From contig NZ_JAJUWS010000029.1 of NCBI RefSeq assembly GCF_021390475.1, positions 1 to 64,000 of the forward strand: a DNA stretch of 64,000 bases, given 5' to 3'. The position numbers and the translations under genes are program-made. Every line of letters begins with the position of its first letter. Position 1 is the stretch's first letter. Of the stretch, positions 36,366 through 44,526 are shown in pieces. Below the pieces are notes generated by a model. That model saw only the letters and a program-made list of their open reading frames with translations. It was not told where the DNA came from and ran no database searches. The stretch is from Streptomyces sp. ST2-7A (GTDB taxonomy: Bacteria > Actinomycetota > Actinomycetes > Streptomycetales > Streptomycetaceae).

Positions 36366-38048
36366 GTGTCCCGTACTTTCGTGTCCCACACCTCCGCCTC
36401 GGCGGGTCCCTCGGTGACCTGTTCCGATCTCACCTTCCGGTGGTCGGACGGCACCCCCGTCGTCGAAGGGCTCTCCCTGACCATCGGCCGTGGTCGCACC
36501 GGCCTCGTCGGTGCCAACGGCTCCGGCAAATCCACCCTGCTCCGGCTGTTCGCCGGCCTGCTGCGCCCCCACGGCGGGTCGGTCGGCGTCGTCGGCCGGC
36601 TCGCCCACCTGCCGCAGGAACTCGTCCTCGACACCGACCTGCGGGTCGAACACGTCCTGGGCATCGCCGAGCGGCGAGCGGCGCTGCGCGCCATCGAGGC
36701 CGGGGATCCGGACGAGCGGCACTTCGAGACCATCGGCGACGACTGGGACGTCGAGGAGCGCGCCCGCGCGACCCTCGACTCACTCGGTCTGGACCACCTC
36801 GACCCCGATCGCGAGGTGGGACGGATGTCCGGCGGGGAGACCGTGCTGCTCGGTCTGGCCGCCCGCCTGCTGGAACGCCCCGACGTTCTGCTGCTGGACG
36901 AGCCGACCAACAATCTCGACCTCTTCGCCCGTCGTCGGCTCCACGAGGCGGTCGCCGGGTATCGCTCCGGCGTGTTGATCGTCGTCTCGCACGACGCGGA
37001 CCTGTTGGAGGGCGTGGACGGCATCGTGGAGCTGCGCCCCGGCGGCGGGACCACCCGGTACGGCGGCGGGTGGACCGCGATGACGGAGGCGCTGGAAACC
37101 CGCCGGGAGGCCGCCGACCGGGCGCTGCGCTCCGCCGAGTCCGATGTCCGCCGGCGTCGCCGCGACCTGGAGGACACCCGGCTGCGGATCGGCAGCAGAA
37201 CCCGGCACGACCGGAACCCGGGAGTCAGGGGCAGCGTTCCGCGCATCGTCGCCGGTGCCCGCAAACGTGCCGCGCAGGAGTCGGCGGGAAAGCTCAGGGG
37301 GGTCCACGAGGAACGCCTGGAGGAGGCCCGCGAGCGCCTGGACGAGGCCGAGGAGGCGGCCCGCCGGGAGGAGGAGATCCGGGTGGACCTGCCGCACACC
37401 GCCGTGCCGGCCGGTCGCACGGTGCTGACTCTGCGCGGGGTCCGGTTGCCCCGGGGAGGTGCCGGGCGCCTCGATCTGGAGGTGCGCGGCCCGGAGCGGG
37501 TGGCGCTGATCGGCCGCAACGGTTCGGGCAAGAGCACCCTGCTGCACGTCCTGGCCGGGGAGTCGGAGCCGGCGGCGGGCGAGGCGCGGACCCTCGTCCC
37601 GACGCGGTACCTGCCCCAACGGCAGGACGTGTTGGACGACGCGCTGAGCATCGTCGGGAACATCGAACGCGTGGCCCCGGGAGCCGGGGCCAACGCGGTC
37701 CGTGCCCGGCTGGCCCGGTTCCTGTTCAGGGGCGCGCGCGCCGATCGGCTCGTCGGCACGCTGTCGGGTGGGGAGCGGTTCCGGGCCTGCCTCGCCGCCC
37801 TGATGCTCGCCGAACCGGCCCCGCACCTGCTGATGCTCGACGAGCCGACCAACAACCTGGACCCGGCCTCGGTGCGGCAGTTGACCGGGGCGCTCGCCGC
37901 ATACCGGGGCGCGCTGCTGGTCGCCTCCCACGACCGGACCTTCCTGGAGGCGATCGGCGTCACCCGCTGGGTGCTGCTGGGGGAGGAGTCCGGGGAGATC
38001 GGGCGGGACGAGGCCCTCGCGCTCTTCCGGGCCCCGCCCGCCGACTGA
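36366..38048 (+). CDS. ABC-F family ribosome-associated ATPase
   Basis: A 560-aa soluble protein with two ABC domains and no membrane helices. Domain 1 has Walker A GANGSGKST (residues 49-57), signature MSGGETVLLG and LLLDEPTNNLD. Domain 2 has GRNGSGKST near 385, LSGGERFRA and LMLDEPTNNLD. An Arg/Glu-rich helical linker (~235-330) is the region that reaches the ribosomal P-site or E-site. ABC-F proteins either protect ribosomes from antibiotics or aid stalled translation. The leader ORFs upstream favour an inducible protection role, but the drug class is unknown. The GTG start has only a weak GAGAG ahead of it. Confidence 0.9.
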   Translation: MSRTFVSHTSASAGPSVTCSDLTFRWSDGTPVVEGLSLTIGRGRTGLVGANGSGKSTLLRLFAGLLRPHGGSVGVVGRLAHLPQELVLDTDLRVEHVLGIAERRAALRAIEAGDPDERHFETIGDDWDVEERARATLDSLGLDHLDPDREVGRMSGGETVLLGLAARLLERPDVLLLDEPTNNLDLFARRRLHEAVAGYRSGVLIVVSHDADLLEGVDGIVELRPGGGTTRYGGGWTAMTEALETRREAADRALRSAESDVRRRRRDLEDTRLRIGSRTRHDRNPGVRGSVPRIVAGARKRAAQESAGKLRGVHEERLEEARERLDEAEEAARREEEIRVDLPHTAVPAGRTVLTLRGVRLPRGGAGRLDLEVRGPERVALIGRNGSGKSTLLHVLAGESEPAAGEARTLVPTRYLPQRQDVLDDALSIVGNIERVAPGAGANAVRARLARFLFRGARADRLVGTLSGGERFRACLAALMLAEPAPHLLMLDEPTNNLDPASVRQLTGALAAYRGALLVASHDRTFLEAIGVTRWVLLGEESGEIGRDEALALFRAPPAD

Positions 38049-38056
38049 TCCGTGTC

Positions 38057-38098
38057 GGTCCGCCCCGGTCCGCCCAGCCCCGCCCGGCGGGGCGGATC
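38057..38098. terminator. Shared hairpin between convergent ABC-F and thioesterase genes
   Basis: An 11-bp stem (38057-38067 with 38088-38098, one G-U pair) with a 20-nt loop. One arm overlaps the minus-strand stop codon at 38097-38099, so it can serve both directions. Confidence 0.5.
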
Positions 38099-38612
38099 AG
38101 GGCGCCGGGTTCTCCCGCAGGGCGCAGGTGAGCCGGGCGGAGCAGATCCGCTTGCCCTCGTCGGAGGTGATGACGATCTCGTAGGTGGCCGAGGTGCGTC
38201 CCGCGTGCACCGGGACCGCCACCCCGGTGATGGTGCCCGACCGCACCCCCCGATGGTGGGTGCAGTTCAGGTCCACGCCGACCGCCAGCCGGTCCGGGCC
38301 CCCGTGCAGCATCGCGCCGACCGATCCCAGGGTCTCGGCCAGCACCGCCGAGGCACCGCCGTGCAGCAGGCCGTAGGGCTGGGTGTTGCCCTCCACCGGG
38401 AGGGTGCCGACCACCTTGTCCGGGGCGGCCTCCAGCACCCGCAGGCCCATTCGGTTGCCGAGGTTCCCGGCGGAGAACAGGGCGTACAGGTCGATGCCGC
38501 GCCCGGACCACAGGTCCAGGACGTCCCTCGGGAAGAGCGGGAGACGTGTCCCGTCGTCGGTCGCCCCGTCGCCGGCCCCCGCGCCCCGCTCCCCGTGCGC
38601 CGTCTCACCCAT
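38097..38612 (-). CDS. PaaI-family hotdog thioesterase
   Basis: A 171-aa protein with a single hotdog fold. The family signature is the long-helix segment YGLLHGGASAVLAETLGSVG near residue 80-100, preceded by NRMGLRVLEAAPDKVVGTLPV and followed by GVDLNCTHHRGVRSGTITG. PaaI-type enzymes hydrolyse aryl- or acyl-CoA thioesters in the cytosol, usually as tetramers. The first ~25 residues are Gly/Asp-rich. No operon partner is present. Confidence 0.9.
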   Translation of the reverse strand: MGETAHGERGAGAGDGATDDGTRLPLFPRDVLDLWSGRGIDLYALFSAGNLGNRMGLRVLEAAPDKVVGTLPVEGNTQPYGLLHGGASAVLAETLGSVGAMLHGGPDRLAVGVDLNCTHHRGVRSGTITGVAVPVHAGRTSATYEIVITSDEGKRICSARLTCALRENPAP

Positions 38613-38707
38613 GTGTCCCGTCCGTTCCTCGTCACCGGCACCCGCGTGGACGGCGGGTGTCCCGGTCCCGTCCTATCCCGGGCCGGCCACTCCGATCAAG
38701 CGCTTGC

Positions 38708-41017
38708 TCAGGAACCGGTGGGGGTGAGCCGGATCACCACCGACTTGCTGGTGGGCGTGTTGCTGCCCACCGCCGTGGAGTCCAGCGGCACCAGGACGTT
38801 CGTCTCCGGGTAGTACGCCGCCGCGCAGCCCCGGGCGGTCGGGTAGCACACCAGGCGGAAGTCCGGCGCCACCCGCTCCGCGCCGTCCGCCCACTCGCCC
38901 ACCAGGTCCACCCGGTCGCCGTCGGCGAACCCCAGGGCCTCGGCGTCCTCCGGGTTGACCAGCACCACCCGTCGGCCGTCGCGCACCCCCCGGTACCGGT
39001 CGTCCATGCCGTAGACCGTGGTGTTGTACTGGTCGTGCGAGCGCAGCGTCTGCAACAGCAGTCGCCCCTCCGGCAGCCGGGGCCACTCCACCGGCGCCGC
39101 CGTGAAATTCGCCTTCCCCGTCGCGGTCGGGAAGCGCCGCTCGTCCCGGGGGGTGTGCGGCAGGGCGAACCCGCCCCGGCGTCCGACCCGCTCCTCGAAG
39201 TCCTCGAAGCCGGGGATCACCCGCTCGATCCGTTCCCGGATCAGCCGGTAGTCCTCGGCGAACCCCTCCCACGGCGTGGCGCTGCGATCCCCGAGCACCC
39301 GTCGGGCCAGCCCGCAGACGATCGCCGGTTCGGAGCGCACCAGCGGACCGGGTGGGGTCAGTCGTCCCCGGGAGGCGTGCACCTGCCCCATGGAGTCCTC
39401 CACCGTGACGAACTGCGCCCCGGTGCCCCGCTCGTCCCGGTCGGTGCGGCCCAGGGAGGGCAGGATCAGCGCCCGCTCCCCGGTCACCACGTGCGAGCGG
39501 TTCAACTTGGTGGAGACCTGCACGGTCAGCCGCGCCCGGCGCATCGCCGCCTCGGTGACCGCCGTGTCCGGGGAGGCCGAGACGAAGTTGCCGCCCATGC
39601 CGATGAAGACCTTGGCCCGGCCGTCGCGCAGCGCCCGGATCGCCTCCACGGTGTCCATGCCGTGCGCGCGGGGCGGCGCGAAGTCGAACTCCCGCTCCAG
39701 GGCGTCGAGAAACCATTCCGGCGGACGCTCCCAGATGCCCATGGTCCGGTCGCCCTGCACGTTGCTGTGGCCGCGCACCGGGCACACCCCCGCGCCGGGG
39801 CGGCCCACGTTGCCGCGCAGCAGCAGGAAGTTGACCACCTCGCGGATGGTGGGCACCGAGTGGCGGTGCTGGGTCAATCCCATCGCCCAACACACCACGA
39901 TCCGGTCGGCGGACAGCACCATCCGCAGCGCCTCGTCGATCTCGTCGACGGTCAGACCGGTCGCGGCGAGGGTCTCCTCCCGGTCGGCCTCCCGGGCCGC
40001 CGCCGCGAACTCCCCGAAACCGTGGGTGTGCTCGCGGACGAACTCCTCGTCCACCGCGCCCGGTGTCTCCAGCAGCATCCGGTTCAGCATCCGGAACAGC
40101 GCCTGGTCACCGCCGATCCGGATGCGCAGGAAGAGATCGGTCAGCGGGGTGCCGCCGCCGACCAGGCCCCGGACCGTCTGGGGGTTGCGGAAGGCCAACA
40201 GTCCCGCCTCCGGCAGCGGGTTGATCGAGATGATTCGGGCGCCCCCCGCCTTCGCCCGCTCCAACGCGCCCAGCATCCGGGGATGGTTGGTCCCCGGGTT
40301 CTGGCCCGCCACGATGATCAGGTCGGCCCGGTGCAGGTCCTCCAGAGAGACACTGCCCTTGCCCACCCCCAGCGTCTCGATCAGGGCGGAGCCGGAGGAC
40401 TCGTGGCACATGTTCGAGCAGTCCGGCAGGTTGTTGGTGCCGAACTCGCGGACGAACAACTGGTAGAGGAAGGCCGCCTCGTTGCTCGTGCGCCCCGAGG
40501 TGTAGAACAGCGCCTCGTCGGGGGAGTCGAGCGCGTTCAGCTCCTCCGCGACGATGCCGAACGCCTCGTCCCAGCCGACGGGAACGTAGCGGTCCGAACC
40601 CGGCGCCCGGTACATCGGCGCGGTCAGCCGCCCCTGTTGCCCCAGCCAGTACCCGGAGCGGTGCTCCAGGTCCGACAGCGGGTGCGCGGCGAGGAACTCC
40701 GGACCGACCCGGCGGGGCGTCGCCTCCTCGGCGACCGCCTTCGCGCCGTTCTCACAGAACTCGGCGAGGTGCGGCCTGTCGGGCTCCGGCCAGGCGCAGC
40801 CCGGACAGTCGAAGCCGGTCGGCTGGTTGATCCGCGACAGCGTCAACGCCGTGCGCCGCGCCCCCATGCCGCGTCGGGCCATGCGCAGGGTGTGGCCGAT
40901 CGCCGAGGCGCCGGCCGCGTGGTCGGCGGGAGCGGAGATCTCCGGGTTCTCCTCGGGGATCTCGCCCCTCCCGGCCCGGGCCCCCGGTGCCCTCGACTCC
41001 TCCGGCCGCTGCGCCAC
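38708..41017 (-). CDS. FdhF/YdeP-family molybdopterin oxidoreductase
   Basis: A 769-aa formate-dehydrogenase-like Mo-bis-MGD protein of the YdeP group. Near the N-terminus it has the group's FDCPGCAWPEP and a downstream EFCENGAK cysteine. The MGD-binding motifs include GRTSNEAAFLYQLFVREFG, VAGQNPGTNHPRM and SHDQYNTTVYGMDDRY. No Tat signal is visible, so it is probably cytoplasmic. The GTG at 41017 is chosen because GGAGGA lies 3 nt upstream and the length then fits the family. YdeP-type proteins are linked to acid or redox stress, but their substrate is uncertain. Confidence 0.9.
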   Translation of the reverse strand: MAQRPEESRAPGARAGRGEIPEENPEISAPADHAAGASAIGHTLRMARRGMGARRTALTLSRINQPTGFDCPGCAWPEPDRPHLAEFCENGAKAVAEEATPRRVGPEFLAAHPLSDLEHRSGYWLGQQGRLTAPMYRAPGSDRYVPVGWDEAFGIVAEELNALDSPDEALFYTSGRTSNEAAFLYQLFVREFGTNNLPDCSNMCHESSGSALIETLGVGKGSVSLEDLHRADLIIVAGQNPGTNHPRMLGALERAKAGGARIISINPLPEAGLLAFRNPQTVRGLVGGGTPLTDLFLRIRIGGDQALFRMLNRMLLETPGAVDEEFVREHTHGFGEFAAAAREADREETLAATGLTVDEIDEALRMVLSADRIVVCWAMGLTQHRHSVPTIREVVNFLLLRGNVGRPGAGVCPVRGHSNVQGDRTMGIWERPPEWFLDALEREFDFAPPRAHGMDTVEAIRALRDGRAKVFIGMGGNFVSASPDTAVTEAAMRRARLTVQVSTKLNRSHVVTGERALILPSLGRTDRDERGTGAQFVTVEDSMGQVHASRGRLTPPGPLVRSEPAIVCGLARRVLGDRSATPWEGFAEDYRLIRERIERVIPGFEDFEERVGRRGGFALPHTPRDERRFPTATGKANFTAAPVEWPRLPEGRLLLQTLRSHDQYNTTVYGMDDRYRGVRDGRRVVLVNPEDAEALGFADGDRVDLVGEWADGAERVAPDFRLVCYPTARGCAAAYYPETNVLVPLDSTAVGSNTPTSKSVVIRLTPTGS

Positions 41018-41164
41018 GGGGTCCTCCTGCGGGTCGTCGTTCGGGGCACGGGGCCCTCGCGCCGGTCGGCCCGGCGGGCGCCCGGTCGGGGGCGGCGGAT
41101 CCGCGATCCGGCGCGGACCGTCCCCGCCGCCGATCGTGCCACGTCGGGGGCGCCCGGGCACCCC

Positions 41165-41204
41165 CGTGACGAGCGTTCGGCGGGACCGGGGGAGGCTCGT
41201 CACG
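41165..41204. repeat. Inverted repeat in the fdhF-like/polA divergent region
   Basis: A perfect 10-bp inverted repeat CGTGACGAGC (41165-41174) and GCTCGTCACG (41195-41204) has a 20-nt spacer, about 150 bases from either gene start. It may be a regulatory site for the divergent promoters or an RNA hairpin. No gene is seen in 41018-41384. Confidence 0.45.
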
Positions 41205-41384
41205 GCGCGGGCGCCCCCGCTCCCGCCGCCGGCCCCACCCCCGACCCCGGTCCGAACACGGTGGGGCACGGGCGGGACGGCACGCCCCGGGGCCGGCCGG
41301 TGCCGGCGGGCACCGGGCCCCGGTCGGGCCGGGACACGCGCCGACGGACCGGGAGTGTCGGTGCCGCGTGGGAGGATGCCGGAC

Positions 41385-44168
41385 GTGACCGAGAACGCAT
41401 CGACGACCGAGCAGCGAACCGACCCGCCCGCCGATCGCCCGCCCGTTCCCGGGGCGACCGGCTCGGAGCCCGCCGGACCTCCCCGGCTGATGTTGCTCGA
41501 CGGCCACTCGCTGGCCTATCGGGCGTTCTTCGCGCTGCCGGCCGAGAACTTCACCACCGGCGACGGGCGGCCGACCAACGCGGTCTACGGCTTCACCTCC
41601 ATGATGGCCAACACCGTGCGCGACGAGCGCCCCACCCACCTCGCCGTCGCCTTCGACGTCTCCCGCCGCACCTGGCGCTCGGAGCGCTTCGCCGAGTACA
41701 AGGCCAACCGCTCCGCCACCCCCGACGAATTCCGGGGACAGGTGACCGCTATCGGTGAGCTGCTGGACGGGATGAAGGTCCCCCGCTTCGCGGTGGAGGG
41801 CTTCGAGGCCGACGACATCATCGCCACCCTCGCCACCGGGGCCGCCGCCGAGGGCTTCGAGGTCCTCGTCGTCACCGGCGACCGGGACTCCTTCCAACTG
41901 GTCTCCGACCGGATCACCGTCCTCTACCCCACCAAGGGCGTCTCCGAGCTGACCCGCTTCACCCCCGCCGCGGTGGAGGAGAAGTACGGCCTGTCGCCCG
42001 AGCGCTACCCCGACTTCGCCGCCCTGCGCGGCGACCCCTCCGACAACCTGCCCGGCATCCCCGGCGTGGGGGAGAAGACCGCCGTCAAGTGGTTGCGGCA
42101 GTTCGGCTCCCTGGACGAGCTGTTGGAGCGTGCCGACGAGGTCAAGGGCAAGGTGGGCACCAACCTCCGCGAGCACCTGGACTCCGTGCGGCTCAACCGC
42201 GAGCTCACCGAGATGGTCCGCGACATGGACCTTCCCGCCGGCCCCGCCGACCTGGTGCGCGTCCCATACGACCGGGAGGCCGTCACCGCGCTGCTGGACT
42301 CCCTGGAATTCCGCAACCGCAACCTGCGCGACCGCCTGTTCGCGATCGACCCCGCCGAGGCGGAGGCGGAGGCCGCCGACGGGACCGGGGCCGAGGGGGA
42401 GGAGGGCCCCCGGATCGAGGGCACCCGGCTCGCCTCCGGCACCGTCGCCGAGTGGCTGGACCGGCACACCGACGGCCCCGTGGGCCTGGCGCTGCTGGAC
42501 GAGTGGAAGCTCGGCAGCGGCACCGTCCACGCCCTGGCGCTCGCCCACCCCGACGGACCGGCAGCCCACATCGACCCCACCGACGCGGACGCCGACGACG
42601 AGCGCGCCCTCGCGGCGTGGCTCGCCGACACCGAACGACCCAAGGTCGTGCACGGCGTCAAGCAGGCCCGGCGGGTGCTGGCCGAGCACGGTTGGGAGAT
42701 CGCCGGCGTCACCATGGACACCGCCCTGGCCGCCTACCTCATCCAGCCCGGCCGGCGCTCCTTCGATCTCGAGGGGCTGGGCCTGGAGTTCCTGGGGCAG
42801 GAGCCGGTCGCGACCGGTGGCTCCAACGGCCAACTGGCCCTGGACGCCGACGAGAACGCCGAGTCCGAGGCCCTGATGCGCCGCGCCCGCACCGTCCTGG
42901 ACCTCGGGGAGACCCTGGCGGAGCGCCTGCGGGAGGTGGGCTCCGAGGACATGCTGCACGACATGGAGCTGCCGGTCTCCGACCTGCTCGCCCGCATGGA
43001 GCGCGCCGGGATCGCCGCCGACCGGGAGCGGCTGGAGCGGCTGGAGCAGCAGTTCGCCGCCGCCGTCCGGCAGGCCGTCGAGGACGCCCACGCGGCGGTC
43101 GGCCACGAGTTCAACCTCGGCTCCCCCAAGCAACTGCAGGAGGTCCTCTTCGGTGAACTGGGCCTGCCCCGCACCAAGAAGACCAAGACCGGCTGGACCA
43201 CCGACGCCGACGCCCTGATGTGGCTGGCCGGGCAGACCGAACACGAGCTGCCGGTGCTGATGCTCCGCTACCGCGAACAGGCGAAGCTGCGCACCACGGT
43301 CGAGGGACTGATCAAGGCGATCGCCCCGGACGGCCGCATCCACACCACCTTCCAGCAGACGGTCGCCGCCACCGGGCGGCTCTCCTCCACCGACCCCAAC
43401 CTCCAGAACATTCCCGTGCGCACCGACGAGGGCCGTGCCATCCGGGGCGCCTTCGTGGTGGGGGAGGGGTGGGAGTGCCTGCTGACCGCCGACTACAGCC
43501 AGATCGAACTGCGGGTGATGGCCCACCTGTCGGAGGACGAGGGGCTCATCGAGGCCTTCACCTCCGGCGAGGACCTGCACGACACCGTCGCCTCCCAGAT
43601 CTTCTCGGTGCCGCGCGAGCGGGTGGACCCCGAGATGCGTCGCAAGACCAAGGCGATGAGCTACGGCCTGGCCTACGGGTTGTCGGCCTTCGGCCTCTCC
43701 CAGCAGTTGGGCATCGGGGCGGACGAGGCCCGGCGGCTGATGGACACCTACTTCGAGCGCTTCGGCGGGGTGCGCGACTACCTCCAGCGGGTCGTCGGCG
43801 AGGCCACCGCGGTGGGATACACCCACACCATCCTGGGGCGCCGCCGCTACCTGCCCGACCTCTCCAGCACCGACCGCCGGCGCCGGGAGATGGCCGAGCG
43901 GATGGCGCTGAACGCCCCCATCCAGGGGACCGCCGCCGACATCGTGAAGATCGCCATGCTGCGGGTGGACGCGGCACTGCGCCGGGAGGAACTGCGCACC
44001 CGGACGCTGCTCCAGGTGCACGACGAGATCGTGCTCGAGGTCGCGCCCGGCGAGCGCGGGGCGGTGGAGGAGCTGGTGCGTCGGGAGATGGCCGGCGCGG
44101 TGGAGCTGAAGGTTCCGTTGGACATCTCGATCGGAGTCGGCGACACCTGGGAGGCCGCCGCGCACTGA
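41385..44168 (+). CDS. polA: DNA polymerase I
   Basis: A 927-aa repair and Okazaki-fragment-processing polymerase. The N-terminal 5' nuclease has LMLLDGHSLAYRAFF, GFEADDIIATLA and GDPSDNLPGIPGVGEKTA. The central 3'-5' exonuclease-like domain lacks the catalytic Asp-x-Glu (VGLALLDEW at that site), so proofreading is probably absent. The polymerase domain has motif A LTADYSQIELRVMAH, motif B RRKTKAMSYGLAYG and motif C LLQVHDEIVLEV. Motif B carries Tyr where E. coli has Phe762. GGAGG lies 9 nt before the GTG at 41385, which is preferred over the ATG at 41376 that directly abuts it. Confidence 0.96.
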   Translation: MTENASTTEQRTDPPADRPPVPGATGSEPAGPPRLMLLDGHSLAYRAFFALPAENFTTGDGRPTNAVYGFTSMMANTVRDERPTHLAVAFDVSRRTWRSERFAEYKANRSATPDEFRGQVTAIGELLDGMKVPRFAVEGFEADDIIATLATGAAAEGFEVLVVTGDRDSFQLVSDRITVLYPTKGVSELTRFTPAAVEEKYGLSPERYPDFAALRGDPSDNLPGIPGVGEKTAVKWLRQFGSLDELLERADEVKGKVGTNLREHLDSVRLNRELTEMVRDMDLPAGPADLVRVPYDREAVTALLDSLEFRNRNLRDRLFAIDPAEAEAEAADGTGAEGEEGPRIEGTRLASGTVAEWLDRHTDGPVGLALLDEWKLGSGTVHALALAHPDGPAAHIDPTDADADDERALAAWLADTERPKVVHGVKQARRVLAEHGWEIAGVTMDTALAAYLIQPGRRSFDLEGLGLEFLGQEPVATGGSNGQLALDADENAESEALMRRARTVLDLGETLAERLREVGSEDMLHDMELPVSDLLARMERAGIAADRERLERLEQQFAAAVRQAVEDAHAAVGHEFNLGSPKQLQEVLFGELGLPRTKKTKTGWTTDADALMWLAGQTEHELPVLMLRYREQAKLRTTVEGLIKAIAPDGRIHTTFQQTVAATGRLSSTDPNLQNIPVRTDEGRAIRGAFVVGEGWECLLTADYSQIELRVMAHLSEDEGLIEAFTSGEDLHDTVASQIFSVPRERVDPEMRRKTKAMSYGLAYGLSAFGLSQQLGIGADEARRLMDTYFERFGGVRDYLQRVVGEATAVGYTHTILGRRRYLPDLSSTDRRRREMAERMALNAPIQGTAADIVKIAMLRVDAALRREELRTRTLLQVHDEIVLEVAPGERGAVEELVRREMAGAVELKVPLDISIGVGDTWEAAAH

Positions 44169-44173
44169 GCGAC

Positions 44174-44207
44174 GGGCGGGGCGGACGGCCGGTGGGCCGC
44201 CCCGCCC
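44174..44207 (+). terminator. First hairpin after polA
   Basis: A perfect 11-bp stem GGGCGGGGCGG (44174-44184) with its complement at 44197-44207, starting 5 bases after the polA stop. Confidence 0.6.
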
Positions 44208-44228
44208 CGCGGCGGATCGGACGGCCCG

Positions 44229-44280
44229 TCACGGGCGGTCGCCCGGGGAACGTCTCGGTTCCCGGGGCGGCCGCCCGTGA
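44229..44280 (+). terminator. Large second hairpin after polA
   Basis: A 23-bp inverted repeat (44229-44251 with 44258-44280) with one mismatch, one G-U pair and a 6-nt loop. In tandem with the first hairpin it should end polA transcription efficiently. Confidence 0.7.
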
Positions 44281-44309
44281 GCGTTCCCCGGGCGCGCCGT
44301 GACGAGGAT

Positions 44310-44526
44310 GTGTTCGGTTCCCGAACACGACCGGTGGAACCTGGTTCGGAAACCGGATGTTGACGTAGTGTCGTCGTCGTTGTCGATCGGCACCGGGCGA
44401 TGTCCCCCCGGCGCGCTCCGGCGAACCCGGGTGTCCCACCCGCGCGTCGGTGGGCGGAGCCGATCCGACGCTCACCGCTGTGGAGCGAGGGCGGGTCGCC
44501 GGTGACCCGTGGAGGGGAGAGATCGG
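44310..44526 (+). promoter_or_regulatory. Palindromes and structured leader before the transglycosylase gene
   Basis: Two palindromes sit upstream: GTGTTCGG-TTC-CCGAACAC (44310-44328) and GAACC-T-GGTTC (44337-44347). TTGACG (44360-44365) or TAGTGT (44366-44371) may belong to the promoter. The presumed leader can close a long-range helix GATCGGC (44385-44391) with GCCGATC (44459-44465) around smaller hairpins. Cell-wall hydrolase genes in actinobacteria often have riboswitch leaders, but I do not find the known c-di-AMP riboswitch signature here. Confidence 0.4.

Noticed and set aside
44310..44328. LexA (SOS) box
   Set aside because: The palindrome is GTTC...GAAC, the reverse of the actinobacterial GAAC-N4-GTTC arrangement.
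44385..44465. Known c-di-AMP (ydaO) riboswitch before the transglycosylase gene
   Set aside because: The conserved core sequences of that riboswitch are not found. Only a closing helix and generic hairpins are visible.
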